Shown here: piece after piece, positions 8,199 to 15,703 of the stretch
Numbering within the stretch: position 1 is the stretch's first letter
Layout of the letters: every line of letters starts with the position of its first letter
The notes under the pieces: generated by a model
Databases searched by the model: none
Seen by the model: the letters and a program-made list of their open reading frames with translations, nothing else
Told to the model about the DNA's origin: nothing
Assembly (NCBI GenBank): GCA_027458945.1
Contig: DAIDOU010000101.1
Coordinates: 1 to 54,479 of the forward strand
Source of the DNA: Acidobacteriota bacterium
GTDB taxonomy: Bacteria; Acidobacteriota; Thermoanaerobaculia; Thermoanaerobaculales; Thermoanaerobaculaceae
Length of the DNA stretch: 54,479 nucleotides
Direction: 5' to 3'
Made by a program: the position numbers and the translations under genes

Positions 8199-8747
8199 AT
8201 GGATCGAATCGACCACGCGATTCTGCGCACCCTGCAGGCCGACGGACGGATCACGATCCAGGCGCTCGCCCGCACGGTCGGCCTGTCGCCGTCGCCGTGC
8301 CTGCGGCGCGTGCGGCTGCTCGAGCGCGCCGGCACGATCCGCGGGTACACCGCGGTCATCGACGAGCGGCAATACGGCCTGGCGATCACCGCGTTCCTGC
8401 GGGTCCGCCTCGACCGGCACTCGGACGAACGGGTCGCGCGATTCGAGAAGGCCGTGAACGGCATCGACGAAGTGCTCGAGTGCCACGTGCTCGCCGGCGA
8501 TTTCGACTACATGCTGCGGATCCTGGTCGCGGATCTGCAGGCCTACGAGCGCTTCATCCGCAAGCACATCCACACGATCCCCGGGATCGCGGCGATCGAG
8601 ACCGCGTTCGCGTACGGGACGATCAAGCGCTCGAGCGTGCTGCCGGGGATCGCGGCGGCGCCGCACGACGGCCGCGCGGCGCCGCCGGCGGCCGTCACCC
8701 GAGATCGAAGCGGTCGAGGTTCATCACCTTGGTCCAGGCCGCGATGA
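8199..8747 (+). CDS. Lrp/AsnC family transcriptional regulator
   Basis: The 182-residue protein has the N-terminal helix-turn-helix typical of Lrp (DHAILRTLQADGRIT, LARTVGLSPSPCLRRVRLLE, GTIRGYTAVID) and a C-terminal RAM effector domain (LECHVLAGDFDYMLRI). These proteins sense amino acids and control their breakdown. A GAGGAGCG ribosome site precedes the ATG. It diverges from the PLP enzyme operon, across two TTGGC palindromes, which marks it as the local regulator. Most relatives end near 155-160 residues. Here a Gly/Ala/Arg/Ser-rich tail runs on and overlaps the convergent katG by 53 bp, so the tail is probably unstructured. Confidence 0.9.
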   Translation: MDRIDHAILRTLQADGRITIQALARTVGLSPSPCLRRVRLLERAGTIRGYTAVIDERQYGLAITAFLRVRLDRHSDERVARFEKAVNGIDEVLECHVLAGDFDYMLRILVADLQAYERFIRKHIHTIPGIAAIETAFAYGTIKRSSVLPGIAAAPHDGRAAPPAAVTRDRSGRGSSPWSRPR

Positions 8748-10887
8748 AGTCCCGGACGAACTTCGGCGGCGAATCCGCGCTGCCGTAGACCTCCGCGATC
8801 GCCCGCAGCTGGGAGTTCGATCCGAACACGAGATCGACGCGGGTCCCGGTCCAGCGCAGCGCACCCGTCGAGCGGTCGCGGCCCTCGAACACCTCGGCCG
8901 CCTCGGACACCGGCGTCCAGGCCGTGTCCATGTCGAGCAGGTTCACGAAGAAGTCGTTGGTCAGCGCGCCCGGCCGCTTCGTGAAGACCCCGTGCGACGA
9001 TTCGCCGGTGTTCGCGCCGAGCACGCGCAGGCCGCCGACGAGCACCGTCATCTCGGGCGCGGTCAAGGTGAGCAATTGGGCGCGGTCGACCAGCAAGGCC
9101 TCCGCCGCGACCGCGAGCCCGGCCTTCTGGTAGTTCCGGAAGCCGTCGGCGACCGGTTCGAGCACCGCGAAGGAGTCGGCGTCGGTCTGTGCCTGCGAGG
9201 CGTCCATGCGGCCGGGCGTGAACGGAACGCTCGCCGGGTGGCCGGCCTGCTTCGCGGCCTGCTCGATGCCCGCGCAGCCGCCGAGCACGACGAGGTCCGC
9301 GAGCGACACCCGCTTGCCGCCGGGGTGCCGGTCGTTGAAGGCGCGCTGGACCGCCTGCAGCGCCGCGAGCACCTTCGCGAGCCGCGCCGGCTGGTTCACG
9401 GCCCAGTCCTTCTGCGGCGCGAGACGGAGGCGCGCCCCGTTCGCGCCGCCGCGCTTGTCCGAGCCCCGGAACGTCGACGCCGACGCCCACGCGGTCGACA
9501 CGAGTTCCGACACCGAGAGCCCCGCGGCCAGGATCTGCTCCTTCAGCGCCGCCGCGTCGTTCGCGTCGATCAGCGGGTGATCGACCGCCGGAATCGGATC
9601 TTGCCACAGGAGTTCTTCGGTCGGCACCTCCGGACCGAGGTAGCGCGCGCGTGGACCGAGGTCGCGGTGCGTGAGCTTGAACCAGGCCCGCGCGAACGCG
9701 GTGGCGAATTCGTCCGGGTGCTCGTGGAAGCGCCGCGAGATCTTCTCGTACGCCGGATCGAAACGCAACGCGAGATCCGTCGTCAGCATCGACGGGGCGT
9801 GGCGACGCGCCGGATCGTGAGCGTCCGGAACCGTGCCAGCACCCGCGCCGTCCTTCGGCCGCCATTGATGCGCGCCCGCGGGGCTGCGCGTGAGCTCCCA
9901 CTCGTAACCGAACAGGTTCCGGAAAAACTCGCCGCTCCACCGCGTCGGCGTGCCGGTCCAGGTGACCTCGAGACCGCTGGTGATCGCATCGCCGCCCTTG
10001 CCGCTGCGATAGTCGCTCTTCCAGCCGAGCCCTTGTGCCTCGATCGGCGCGGCCTCCGGCTCGGGACCGACATGCTTCGCGTCGCCCGCGCCATGGGTCT
10101 TGCCGAACGTGTGGCCGCCCGCGATCAACGCGACGGTCTCTTCGTCGTCCATCGCCATCCGTGCGAACGTCTCGCGGATGTCGCGTGCCGCGGCGACGGG
10201 GTCGGGCGTCCCGTTCGGGCCTTCCGGATTGACGTAGATCAGGCCCATCTGGACGGCCGCGAGCGGATTCTCGAGCCGGCGTTCCCCGGTGTGGCGCCGA
10301 TCGTCCAGCCACTTCGATTCGCCGCCCCAGTACACGTCCTTCTCCGGTTCCCAGATGTCCTCGCGCCCGCCGCCGAAACCGAATGTCTTGAATCCCATCG
10401 ACTCGAGCGCGACGTTGCCGGCGAGGATCATGAGGTCGCCCCACGAGAGCGACCGGCCGTACTTCTTCTTCACCGGCCAGAGCAGGCGGCGTGCCTTGTC
10501 GAGCGAGACATTGTCGGGCCAGCTGTTGAGCGGGGCGAAGCGCTGCTGGCCGGTGCCGCCGCCGCCGCGGCCGTCGTGGACGCGGTAGGTGCCGGCGCTG
10601 TGCCAGGCCATACGGATGATGAGCGGGCCGTAGTTGTCGAAGTCGGCGGGCCACCAGTCCTGCGAGGTGGTGAGCACCTCGGCGATGTCCGCTTTGACCG
10701 CGGCGAGGTCGAGGGACGCGAAGGCCTTCGCGTAGTCGAATCCCTCGCCGATCGGATTCGCGACGGCCGGGTTCTTGGCGAGGATCTTCAGGTTGAGCCG
10801 GTTCGGCCACCAGCGCTGGTTGGCCGAGCCCTGGGTCGGGCTCGGCATCCCGTGGGGAACCGGGCAGGTCGCCTCGTCGTCAGACAT
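8695..10887 (-). CDS. katG: Catalase-peroxidase KatG (frame spans a probable taxonomic breakpoint)
   Basis: This intact 730-residue bifunctional haem catalase-peroxidase removes hydrogen peroxide in the cytoplasm. All key residues are present: distal Arg92, Trp95 and His96 (IRMAWHSAGTYR), the Trp-Tyr-Met adduct partners Tyr218 (MGLIYVNPEG) and Met244 (FARMAMDD), and proximal His259 (GGHTFGKTHG). The C-terminal non-catalytic repeat domain is complete. The start follows GGAAGGAAATC, 34 bp after furA, the classic actinobacterial furA-katG arrangement. The C-terminal two thirds (for example EHPDEFATAFARAWFKLTHRD) read like proteobacterial KatG, while the N-terminus and promoter side read actinobacterial. 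The gene may be a hybrid or an assembly join. Confidence 0.95.
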   Translation of the reverse strand: MSDDEATCPVPHGMPSPTQGSANQRWWPNRLNLKILAKNPAVANPIGEGFDYAKAFASLDLAAVKADIAEVLTTSQDWWPADFDNYGPLIIRMAWHSAGTYRVHDGRGGGGTGQQRFAPLNSWPDNVSLDKARRLLWPVKKKYGRSLSWGDLMILAGNVALESMGFKTFGFGGGREDIWEPEKDVYWGGESKWLDDRRHTGERRLENPLAAVQMGLIYVNPEGPNGTPDPVAAARDIRETFARMAMDDEETVALIAGGHTFGKTHGAGDAKHVGPEPEAAPIEAQGLGWKSDYRSGKGGDAITSGLEVTWTGTPTRWSGEFFRNLFGYEWELTRSPAGAHQWRPKDGAGAGTVPDAHDPARRHAPSMLTTDLALRFDPAYEKISRRFHEHPDEFATAFARAWFKLTHRDLGPRARYLGPEVPTEELLWQDPIPAVDHPLIDANDAAALKEQILAAGLSVSELVSTAWASASTFRGSDKRGGANGARLRLAPQKDWAVNQPARLAKVLAALQAVQRAFNDRHPGGKRVSLADLVVLGGCAGIEQAAKQAGHPASVPFTPGRMDASQAQTDADSFAVLEPVADGFRNYQKAGLAVAAEALLVDRAQLLTLTAPEMTVLVGGLRVLGANTGESSHGVFTKRPGALTNDFFVNLLDMDTAWTPVSEAAEVFEGRDRSTGALRWTGTRVDLVFGSNSQLRAIAEVYGSADSPPKFVRDFIAAWTKVMNLDRFDLG

Positions 10888-10921
10888 GATTTCCTTCCAT
10901 TTCGCTTCGTCGTTCGGGGGT

Positions 10922-11359
10922 TCAGGAGGCTCGCGCGCAGTCGGGGCAGACGCCCCAGTAGATGACCTCGACCGTCTCGATGACGAATCCGTGGTCGTCG
11001 GATGCCGTGAGGCAGGGCGCCTCGCCGACCGCGCAGTCGACGTCGGCGATGGCCCCGCAGGAGCGGCACACGACGTGGTGGTGGTTGTCGTCGATGCGCG
11101 ACTCGTAGCGGGCGACGGAGCCGCGCGGCTGGATGCGCCGCAGCAGCCGCGCCTCGGTGAGGGCGTTGAGCGAGTCGTACACGGCCTGATGCGACACCTC
11201 CGGCACCTCGGCCCGGGCGGCGGCGATGAGCGTGTCGGTGTCGGCGTGGGGGTGCGTCTGCACGGCGTTGAGCACGGCGACGCGAGGCCGGGTGACGCGC
11301 AGCCCCACGCGCCTGAGGCGCTCCGCGGCGTCGGCAGCCGGGTCGATGTCCATCGTCAC
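10922..11359 (-). CDS. furA: Fur-family peroxide sensor (FurA/CatR-like)
   Basis: The 145-residue Fur-family repressor has a winged-helix domain (LRVTRPRVAVLNAVQTH, VSHQAVYDSLNALTEARLLRRI), the metal-binding DDNHHHVVCRSCG motif and a second Cys pair (CPDC) near the end. In actinobacteria this protein represses its own operon and katG and releases it on oxidation. The GTG at 11359 is chosen because a good promoter places the transcription start on or next to it, making a leaderless message as known for mycobacterial furA. The ATG two codons on (11353) is the alternative. katG follows after 34 bp. Confidence 0.9.
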   Translation of the reverse strand: MTMDIDPAADAAERLRRVGLRVTRPRVAVLNAVQTHPHADTDTLIAAARAEVPEVSHQAVYDSLNALTEARLLRRIQPRGSVARYESRIDDNHHHVVCRSCGAIADVDCAVGEAPCLTASDDHGFVIETVEVIYWGVCPDCARAS

Positions 11360-11394
11360 GGCGCCAGTGTGGCAGCCTTTCCTGAACGAGTCAA
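11360..11394 (-). promoter_or_regulatory. furA-katG promoter giving a leaderless transcript
   Basis: On the minus strand a TTGACT -35 box (11394-11389) and a CACACT -10 box (11371-11366) are separated by 17 bp. The -10 box ends about 6 bases before the furA GTG at 11359. Transcription would therefore begin at or beside the start codon. No ribosome binding site is visible, which agrees with leaderless translation. Confidence 0.65.
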
Positions 11395-11520
11395 GAAACA
11401 CCATCCACTGACTGGGACTCGCTCGGAGTGCATTGAGAGCCGCCGGCCATGTCGGGGGCACGCTCGTTCTCTTCCCGTCATCAGACGCGACAGCGGCGGG
11501 CAGCACGGTCGCCCCGGAGA

Positions 11521-12918
11521 TCAGCCCGACCCGGACCGCTCCGGCGCGGCGAGGAACGCAGCGGATGCGTCGAGCCCGCCCCCCTCGCGCGGCTCGAGGC
11601 GCGCCGTGCCGCCGCTCGCGGCGGCGAGCTGCGCGACGATCGCCAAGCCCAGCCCGCTCCCACCACCCGACGGCGAACCGCGCCAGAAGCGCTCGAACGC
11701 GCGCCCGCGCTCCGCCTCGCCGAGCCCCGGACCCTCGTCGAGCACATGGACGACGACCCGGTCGGATGCCTCCACCAGCACCGTGACCGTCGATCCCGGC
11801 GGGCTCACACCCAGCGCATTGTCGATGTAGTTGTCGATGATCTGCTCGACCGCCGTCTCGACGGCGACGGCGGGTGCGGAATCCGGCCCCTGGTACCGCA
11901 CCGCGACGTCGGCCTCCTGGGCGAGCGGCAGCCACTGCTCCACCCGCTCCTGTGCGATGCGCGCGACGTCGTGCACCCCGGCCGGCTCAGCCTCGGCGCG
12001 GCTCAGCGCCAGCAGGCCGTCGATGACCGTCCCCAGGCGGTCCAGCTCGGCGTCGGCGGCGGCGAGCCGCTCGGTCGCGCCGACCGGATCCGTGTCGACG
12101 AGGTCGCGGGCCGCGTCCAGCCTCAGCCGCAGCGCCGTCAGCGGCGTGCGCAGCTGATGGGATACGTCCGAGGCGAAGGCGCGCTGCAGGTCGATGAGCG
12201 CAGCGAGCCGTTCCGCCATCGAGTTGAACGTGCGGGCCAGTGAACGCACCTCGGGCACGCCTGCCCGCTCCTCGGCGCGGGTGGCGAGCTCGCCGGCGGC
12301 GAGCTGCTCCGTCGCGGCCTGTAGAAGCCGCAGCCGCCGACTGATGCCGCTCGCGAAGACCGCTGCGACGACACCCGCCAGCAGCACGGTCACCCCCGCG
12401 ACCGCGATCAGACCCCACACCTGCCGCGCCGCGGCATCCGCGAACTCCTGGGAGGGATAGCTCAACCGCACGGCGCCCTCGGTCGTGCTGCCGCTCAGCA
12501 CCGGGACGGCGACGTACAGCATGGTGATGCCGAGGGTGTTGGAATGGCGCTCTCCGCTGACGATCCTGCCCTGCAGCGCGGCGGCGATTTCAGGTCGGGA
12601 CAGGTACGAGGCGCCCACGCGCGACTGGTCGGCATCGCTCGTCGAGACCGCGACACCCTCCTCGTCGACGACCACGACCCGCGCACCGCTCGCCGCGCTG
12701 TATGCCGCGACGGTCGCGACGGCGGTCTTGTCGCCGGCAGCAGTGCCTTTGCTCAGCGCGTCCTCGAGCCGGCCCGCGAGCACGAAGGCATCCCTTTCGA
12801 GGGTGGTCACCACCCGCTCGCGCTCCACGCCGGTGAGGTAGAACGCGAAGGGAATGTTCTGGACGAGGAGCACCACAACGGTGAAACCCATCATGGCGAG
12901 CATCAGGCGGCGCCTCAT
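11521..12918 (-). CDS. Sensor histidine kinase
   Basis: The 465-residue membrane kinase has TM helices at about 8-29 and 168-190 flanking an extracytoplasmic sensor of about 135 residues. A HAMP linker, the HisKA box SDVSHQLRTPL (phospho-acceptor His254) and a HATPase domain follow (N-box EQIIDNYIDNAL, GxGLG as SGLGLAIV). It starts with ATG overlapping the regulator stop by ATGA, so the two are translationally coupled. The divergent redox operon at 13737 is its likely target. The stimulus is unknown; redox or metal supply would fit. Confidence 0.92.
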   Translation of the reverse strand: MRRRLMLAMMGFTVVVLLVQNIPFAFYLTGVERERVVTTLERDAFVLAGRLEDALSKGTAAGDKTAVATVAAYSAASGARVVVVDEEGVAVSTSDADQSRVGASYLSRPEIAAALQGRIVSGERHSNTLGITMLYVAVPVLSGSTTEGAVRLSYPSQEFADAAARQVWGLIAVAGVTVLLAGVVAAVFASGISRRLRLLQAATEQLAAGELATRAEERAGVPEVRSLARTFNSMAERLAALIDLQRAFASDVSHQLRTPLTALRLRLDAARDLVDTDPVGATERLAAADAELDRLGTVIDGLLALSRAEAEPAGVHDVARIAQERVEQWLPLAQEADVAVRYQGPDSAPAVAVETAVEQIIDNYIDNALGVSPPGSTVTVLVEASDRVVVHVLDEGPGLGEAERGRAFERFWRGSPSGGGSGLGLAIVAQLAAASGGTARLEPREGGGLDASAAFLAAPERSGSG

Positions 12919-13613
12919 GTCGGCTCCTCGCCGGAGTGCACCGCCTCCGGCAGATCGAACCGGAACCCGACGCCGCGGACCGCCTCGATCCACGCCGGAT
13001 CGCCGAGTTTTTTGCGGATGGCCGCGACATGCGCATCCAGGGTCTTGGTCGTGCCATACCAGTTCATGCCCCACACGTCGCGCAGGATGTCGCCGCGGCG
13101 CAGCGCGGCGCCCGGCTCGGCCGTGAGGTAGTCGAGCAGCTCGAACTCCTTCACGGTCAAGTGCACGGGCTCCCCCGCCATGGTCACCCGGTGCGCGCGC
13201 ACGTCGAGCACGAGCGGACCGAAGGTGCGCACGGCGGAGCCGGCGGTGTCCGGCTGCGCCATGCGCCGCGCGAGGGCACGGATGCGGGCGGTGAGCTCCC
13301 GGAACCCGAAGGGCTTGACGAGGTAGTCGTCCGCACCGACCTCGAGCGCGAGCACCCGGTGGAACTCCTCGCTCCGGGCACTCACCACGATCACCGGTAC
13401 CGACGAGACGGCACGGATGCGGCGGCAGACCTCCACTCCGTCGAGGTCGGGCAGGCCGAGGTCGAGGAGCACCATGTCCGCCGCACCCGCGGCGACGGCC
13501 GCGAGCCCATCCGCGGCCGTGTCCACGCGGACGCCGTCGAACCCGGCGCGGGTCAAGGCGTCGAGGATGCCGGCCGCGATCGAGTCATCGTCCTCGATCA
13601 GGAGCACTCGCAC
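12915..13613 (-). CDS. OmpR/PhoB-family response regulator
   Basis: The 232-residue regulator has a receiver domain with acidic pocket IEDDD, phospho-acceptor Asp51 (MVLLDLGLPD) and conserved Lys in DDYLVKPFG. A winged-helix DNA-binding domain ends VRGVGFRFDLP. The GTG at 13613 starts the protein exactly at the receiver's first strand (VRVLLIEDD); upstream in-frame sequence is not conserved. It overlaps the kinase by ATGA. Its gene start faces the secreted-protein/ApbE operon across 123 bp, which probably holds its binding sites. Confidence 0.92.
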   Translation of the reverse strand: MRVLLIEDDDSIAAGILDALTRAGFDGVRVDTAADGLAAVAAGAADMVLLDLGLPDLDGVEVCRRIRAVSSVPVIVVSARSEEFHRVLALEVGADDYLVKPFGFRELTARIRALARRMAQPDTAGSAVRTFGPLVLDVRAHRVTMAGEPVHLTVKEFELLDYLTAEPGAALRRGDILRDVWGMNWYGTTKTLDAHVAAIRKKLGDPAWIEAVRGVGFRFDLPEAVHSGEEPT

Positions 13614-13736
13614 ACCGCCATTCTCGCGGGAGTCGTCGATGCGCCGGGCGGCGGGCGTGGAACCGGCGCAGAAATTTGCCGAATCTTGGATCTTCGGGGG
13701 AACGGTCTTCACCATCGCCTGCCTAGCGTGGAGGAC

Positions 13737-14252
13737 ATGAAGAAGGCAGCGATCACCACACTGTCCGTGCTCGGCGTCGTCGGTGCGGCCGCTATCGCCA
13801 CGGCCGCCAACGCGAACACGCTCGGCGTCCTCGGCGGCACCGGCGATACCTCCTCCAACGTGGCGGTCCTGGACGTGCGCTCGCCGTTCGACGGCTCAGT
13901 CGCCGCGCCCTCCCCGTCGGCCACGCCGCATCCGACCCCGTCCGACGCCTCGCCGGCTTCCGTCGCGCCGGCGGTCACGGAGCCATCCGAGAGGCCCGCA
14001 CACTCAGCGTCACCGGAGGTGTCCCCCGCGCCGGCGGTCACAGAGCCATCCGAGAGGTCAACACACTCAGCCTCACCGACGGCATCCCCCACGGCATCGC
14101 CGGTCTCGCCGGCACCGGTTCACGCGACGACGAGCGGATCCGGCCAGTCCGCGGTGAGCGGCGGCGACGAGACTGAGAACGAGACGTCAAGTGACGGAGC
14201 CTCCGAGCCCGCCGGTGATTCGGGCAGCACCGGCGGCCAGGCCGATGACTGA
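13737..14252 (+). CDS. Small secreted Ser/Pro/Thr-rich protein of the ApbE operon
   Basis: This 171-residue protein has a clear signal peptide (MKKAAITTLSVLGVVGAAAI, cleavage probably near ANAN) and then a low-complexity Ser/Pro/Ala/Thr chain. The chain contains two copies of APAVTEPSER and short SPTASPTASP runs, and ends in an acidic tail. Near its C-terminus it carries ATTSGSG, which recurs at the end of the next protein. No known domain is seen. It is first in a tight operon with a flavin transferase and a membrane reductase, so a role as cell-surface redox carrier or spacer is possible. Its signal peptide resembles that of the secreted protein at 53810, also beside a two-component system. 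Confidence 0.8.
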   Translation: MKKAAITTLSVLGVVGAAAIATAANANTLGVLGGTGDTSSNVAVLDVRSPFDGSVAAPSPSATPHPTPSDASPASVAPAVTEPSERPAHSASPEVSPAPAVTEPSERSTHSASPTASPTASPVSPAPVHATTSGSGQSAVSGGDETENETSSDGASEPAGDSGSTGGQADD

Positions 14253-14760
14253 TCGGCGGGACCCGGGGCGGGTCGCGCGCGCGATCGTGAACACCGCGTC
14301 GCTCGCGGCCTTCGGCGGCATTCTGGGCGGATTCCTCCTCCTGCCCCAGGGGACGGCCGCGGCCTCGGCAGGCCTAGCAGCACCGGCTGCGCCGCAAAGC
14401 CCGGCCTCGACCGCACCGGCCTCGACCGCACCGGCCTCCGCTGCAGCGCCGACCCCGGCCAATCCATCGCCGACGGCCTCGACCCTCCCGACGCCTCCGG
14501 TCTCGGCGAGCCGAGCGCCCTCCGCCGCCGCGAACCCCGCACCCGCGGCGGCGCCATCCGCGGCGTCGGCTCCGAAACCGGCACCACGACCCGCGGCGAG
14601 CGCGTCTCCGACGACGAAGAAACCCGCCCCGCAGCCGGCGAAGACCACGGCACCCGCCCCTGCCCCGTCGTCGCACCCGGCGCCTGTCCCGGCCCCTCCA
14701 GCACCAGTCCCAGCCCCTCCGGCACCCGTCCAGGCGACCACCTCCGGATCAGGAGGCTGA
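14245..14760 (+). CDS. Second small Ala/Pro-rich exported protein ending in ATTSGSGG
   Basis: The 171-residue protein starts at an ATG overlapping the previous stop by 8 bases. A positive stretch and hydrophobic segment (about 12-35, FGGILGGFLLLP) serve as signal or anchor. The rest is an Ala/Pro/Ser linker with no recognisable fold, ending PVQATTSGSGG. The last codons also form the AGGAGG ribosome site for apbE. In many actinobacteria an FMN_bind domain protein occupies this operon position; no such domain is seen here. It could be a reduced flavin-carrier or a wall-spanning tether. Confidence 0.75.
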   Translation: MTDRRDPGRVARAIVNTASLAAFGGILGGFLLLPQGTAAASAGLAAPAAPQSPASTAPASTAPASAAAPTPANPSPTASTLPTPPVSASRAPSAAANPAPAAAPSAASAPKPAPRPAASASPTTKKPAPQPAKTTAPAPAPSSHPAPVPAPPAPVPAPPAPVQATTSGSGG

Positions 14761-14761
14761 G

Positions 14762-15703
14762 ATGGCGACGAGCGGCGTCGCTGCACCGACCGGCGCCCGC
14801 GGCACGGCGGTGAGCGCGGAGACGATGGCGATGGGCAACCGGTTCGTCATGACCGTGGTGGATGCCGACGACGATGTCGCGAACGGCGCACTCGCGCTCG
14901 CCCGACGGCTCGATGCGCTCTGGAGCCGGTTCCGCGCCGACAGCGACATCACCGCTCTCAATCTCGCCGAGGGCGAGCCGCGTCGTGTGGACCCGCTCAC
15001 GTCCCTGCTGATCCGCGAGATGCTCGAGGCCCACCAGCGCACCGGCGGCGACTACGATCCGACACTGCTCCCGACGCTCGTCGAGGGCTACCGCTCGTCG
15101 CGCCTCGACCCGACGCTGAGCACCCTCCTGCCCGCTTCCGCCCGCGCACCGGGCGACCTGACAGGGGTGCGCATCGGCGACGACACGGTCGCGCTGCCCC
15201 GGGGCACGACCCTCGACCCGGGCGGGATCGGGAAGGGACTCGCCGCCGACCTCGCCGTCCGATACGCCCTCGACCGCGGGGCGGAAGGGGCCCTCGCCCA
15301 GTTCGGCGGCGATGTGGCGGCCGCCGGCAGGGCACCCGACGGCATCGCATGGCGCATCGGCGTGGAGGACCCGTTCCACCCGACGGAGCACTGCGATATC
15401 GTCCGCCTCGTCACCGGCGGGGTCGCGACCTCCAGCACGCGCCGACTCCGCTGGAACACCCTAGGAGGCGGCTCCGCGCACCACCTCATCGACCCGCGCA
15501 CTGCGGCGAGCATCCCCACCGACATCCAGACCGTCACCGTCATCGCCGCCAGCGGGGCGCGGGCCGAATCACTCACCAAGTCCGGATTCCTGCGCCCGCT
15601 CGCCGACTATCTCGCCTGGCTGCCGACGCAGGGCGCCGCCGGGCTCGCCATCACGGCGGAGGGCGCGATGCACGCCTCACCGAACTGGAGCACCTACCGG
15701 TGA
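14762..15703 (+). CDS. apbE: ApbE-family FAD:protein FMN transferase
   Basis: The 313-residue protein shows the ApbE signature regions in order: MGNRFVMTV near the start, WSRFRADSDITALN, GGDYDPTLLP, DPGGIGKGLAADL, AQFGGDVAAAG, GGVATSSTRR and HHLIDPRTA. ApbE moves FMN from FAD onto a Thr or Ser of extracytoplasmic redox proteins using Mg2+. No signal peptide is seen, so it may act inside or be exported by another route. A strong AGGAGG site lies five bases before the ATG. It is flanked by two candidate substrates upstream and an electron donor downstream (GTGA overlap), a layout typical of flavinylation-based electron transfer. Confidence 0.92.
   Translation: MATSGVAAPTGARGTAVSAETMAMGNRFVMTVVDADDDVANGALALARRLDALWSRFRADSDITALNLAEGEPRRVDPLTSLLIREMLEAHQRTGGDYDPTLLPTLVEGYRSSRLDPTLSTLLPASARAPGDLTGVRIGDDTVALPRGTTLDPGGIGKGLAADLAVRYALDRGAEGALAQFGGDVAAAGRAPDGIAWRIGVEDPFHPTEHCDIVRLVTGGVATSSTRRLRWNTLGGGSAHHLIDPRTAASIPTDIQTVTVIAASGARAESLTKSGFLRPLADYLAWLPTQGAAGLAITAEGAMHASPNWSTYR

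Noticed and set aside
1..10600. Treating the left 10 kb as a metabolic island of the actinobacterium
   Set aside because: An outer-membrane receptor makes no sense in a monoderm cell, so a join is more likely, although transfer cannot be excluded without reads.
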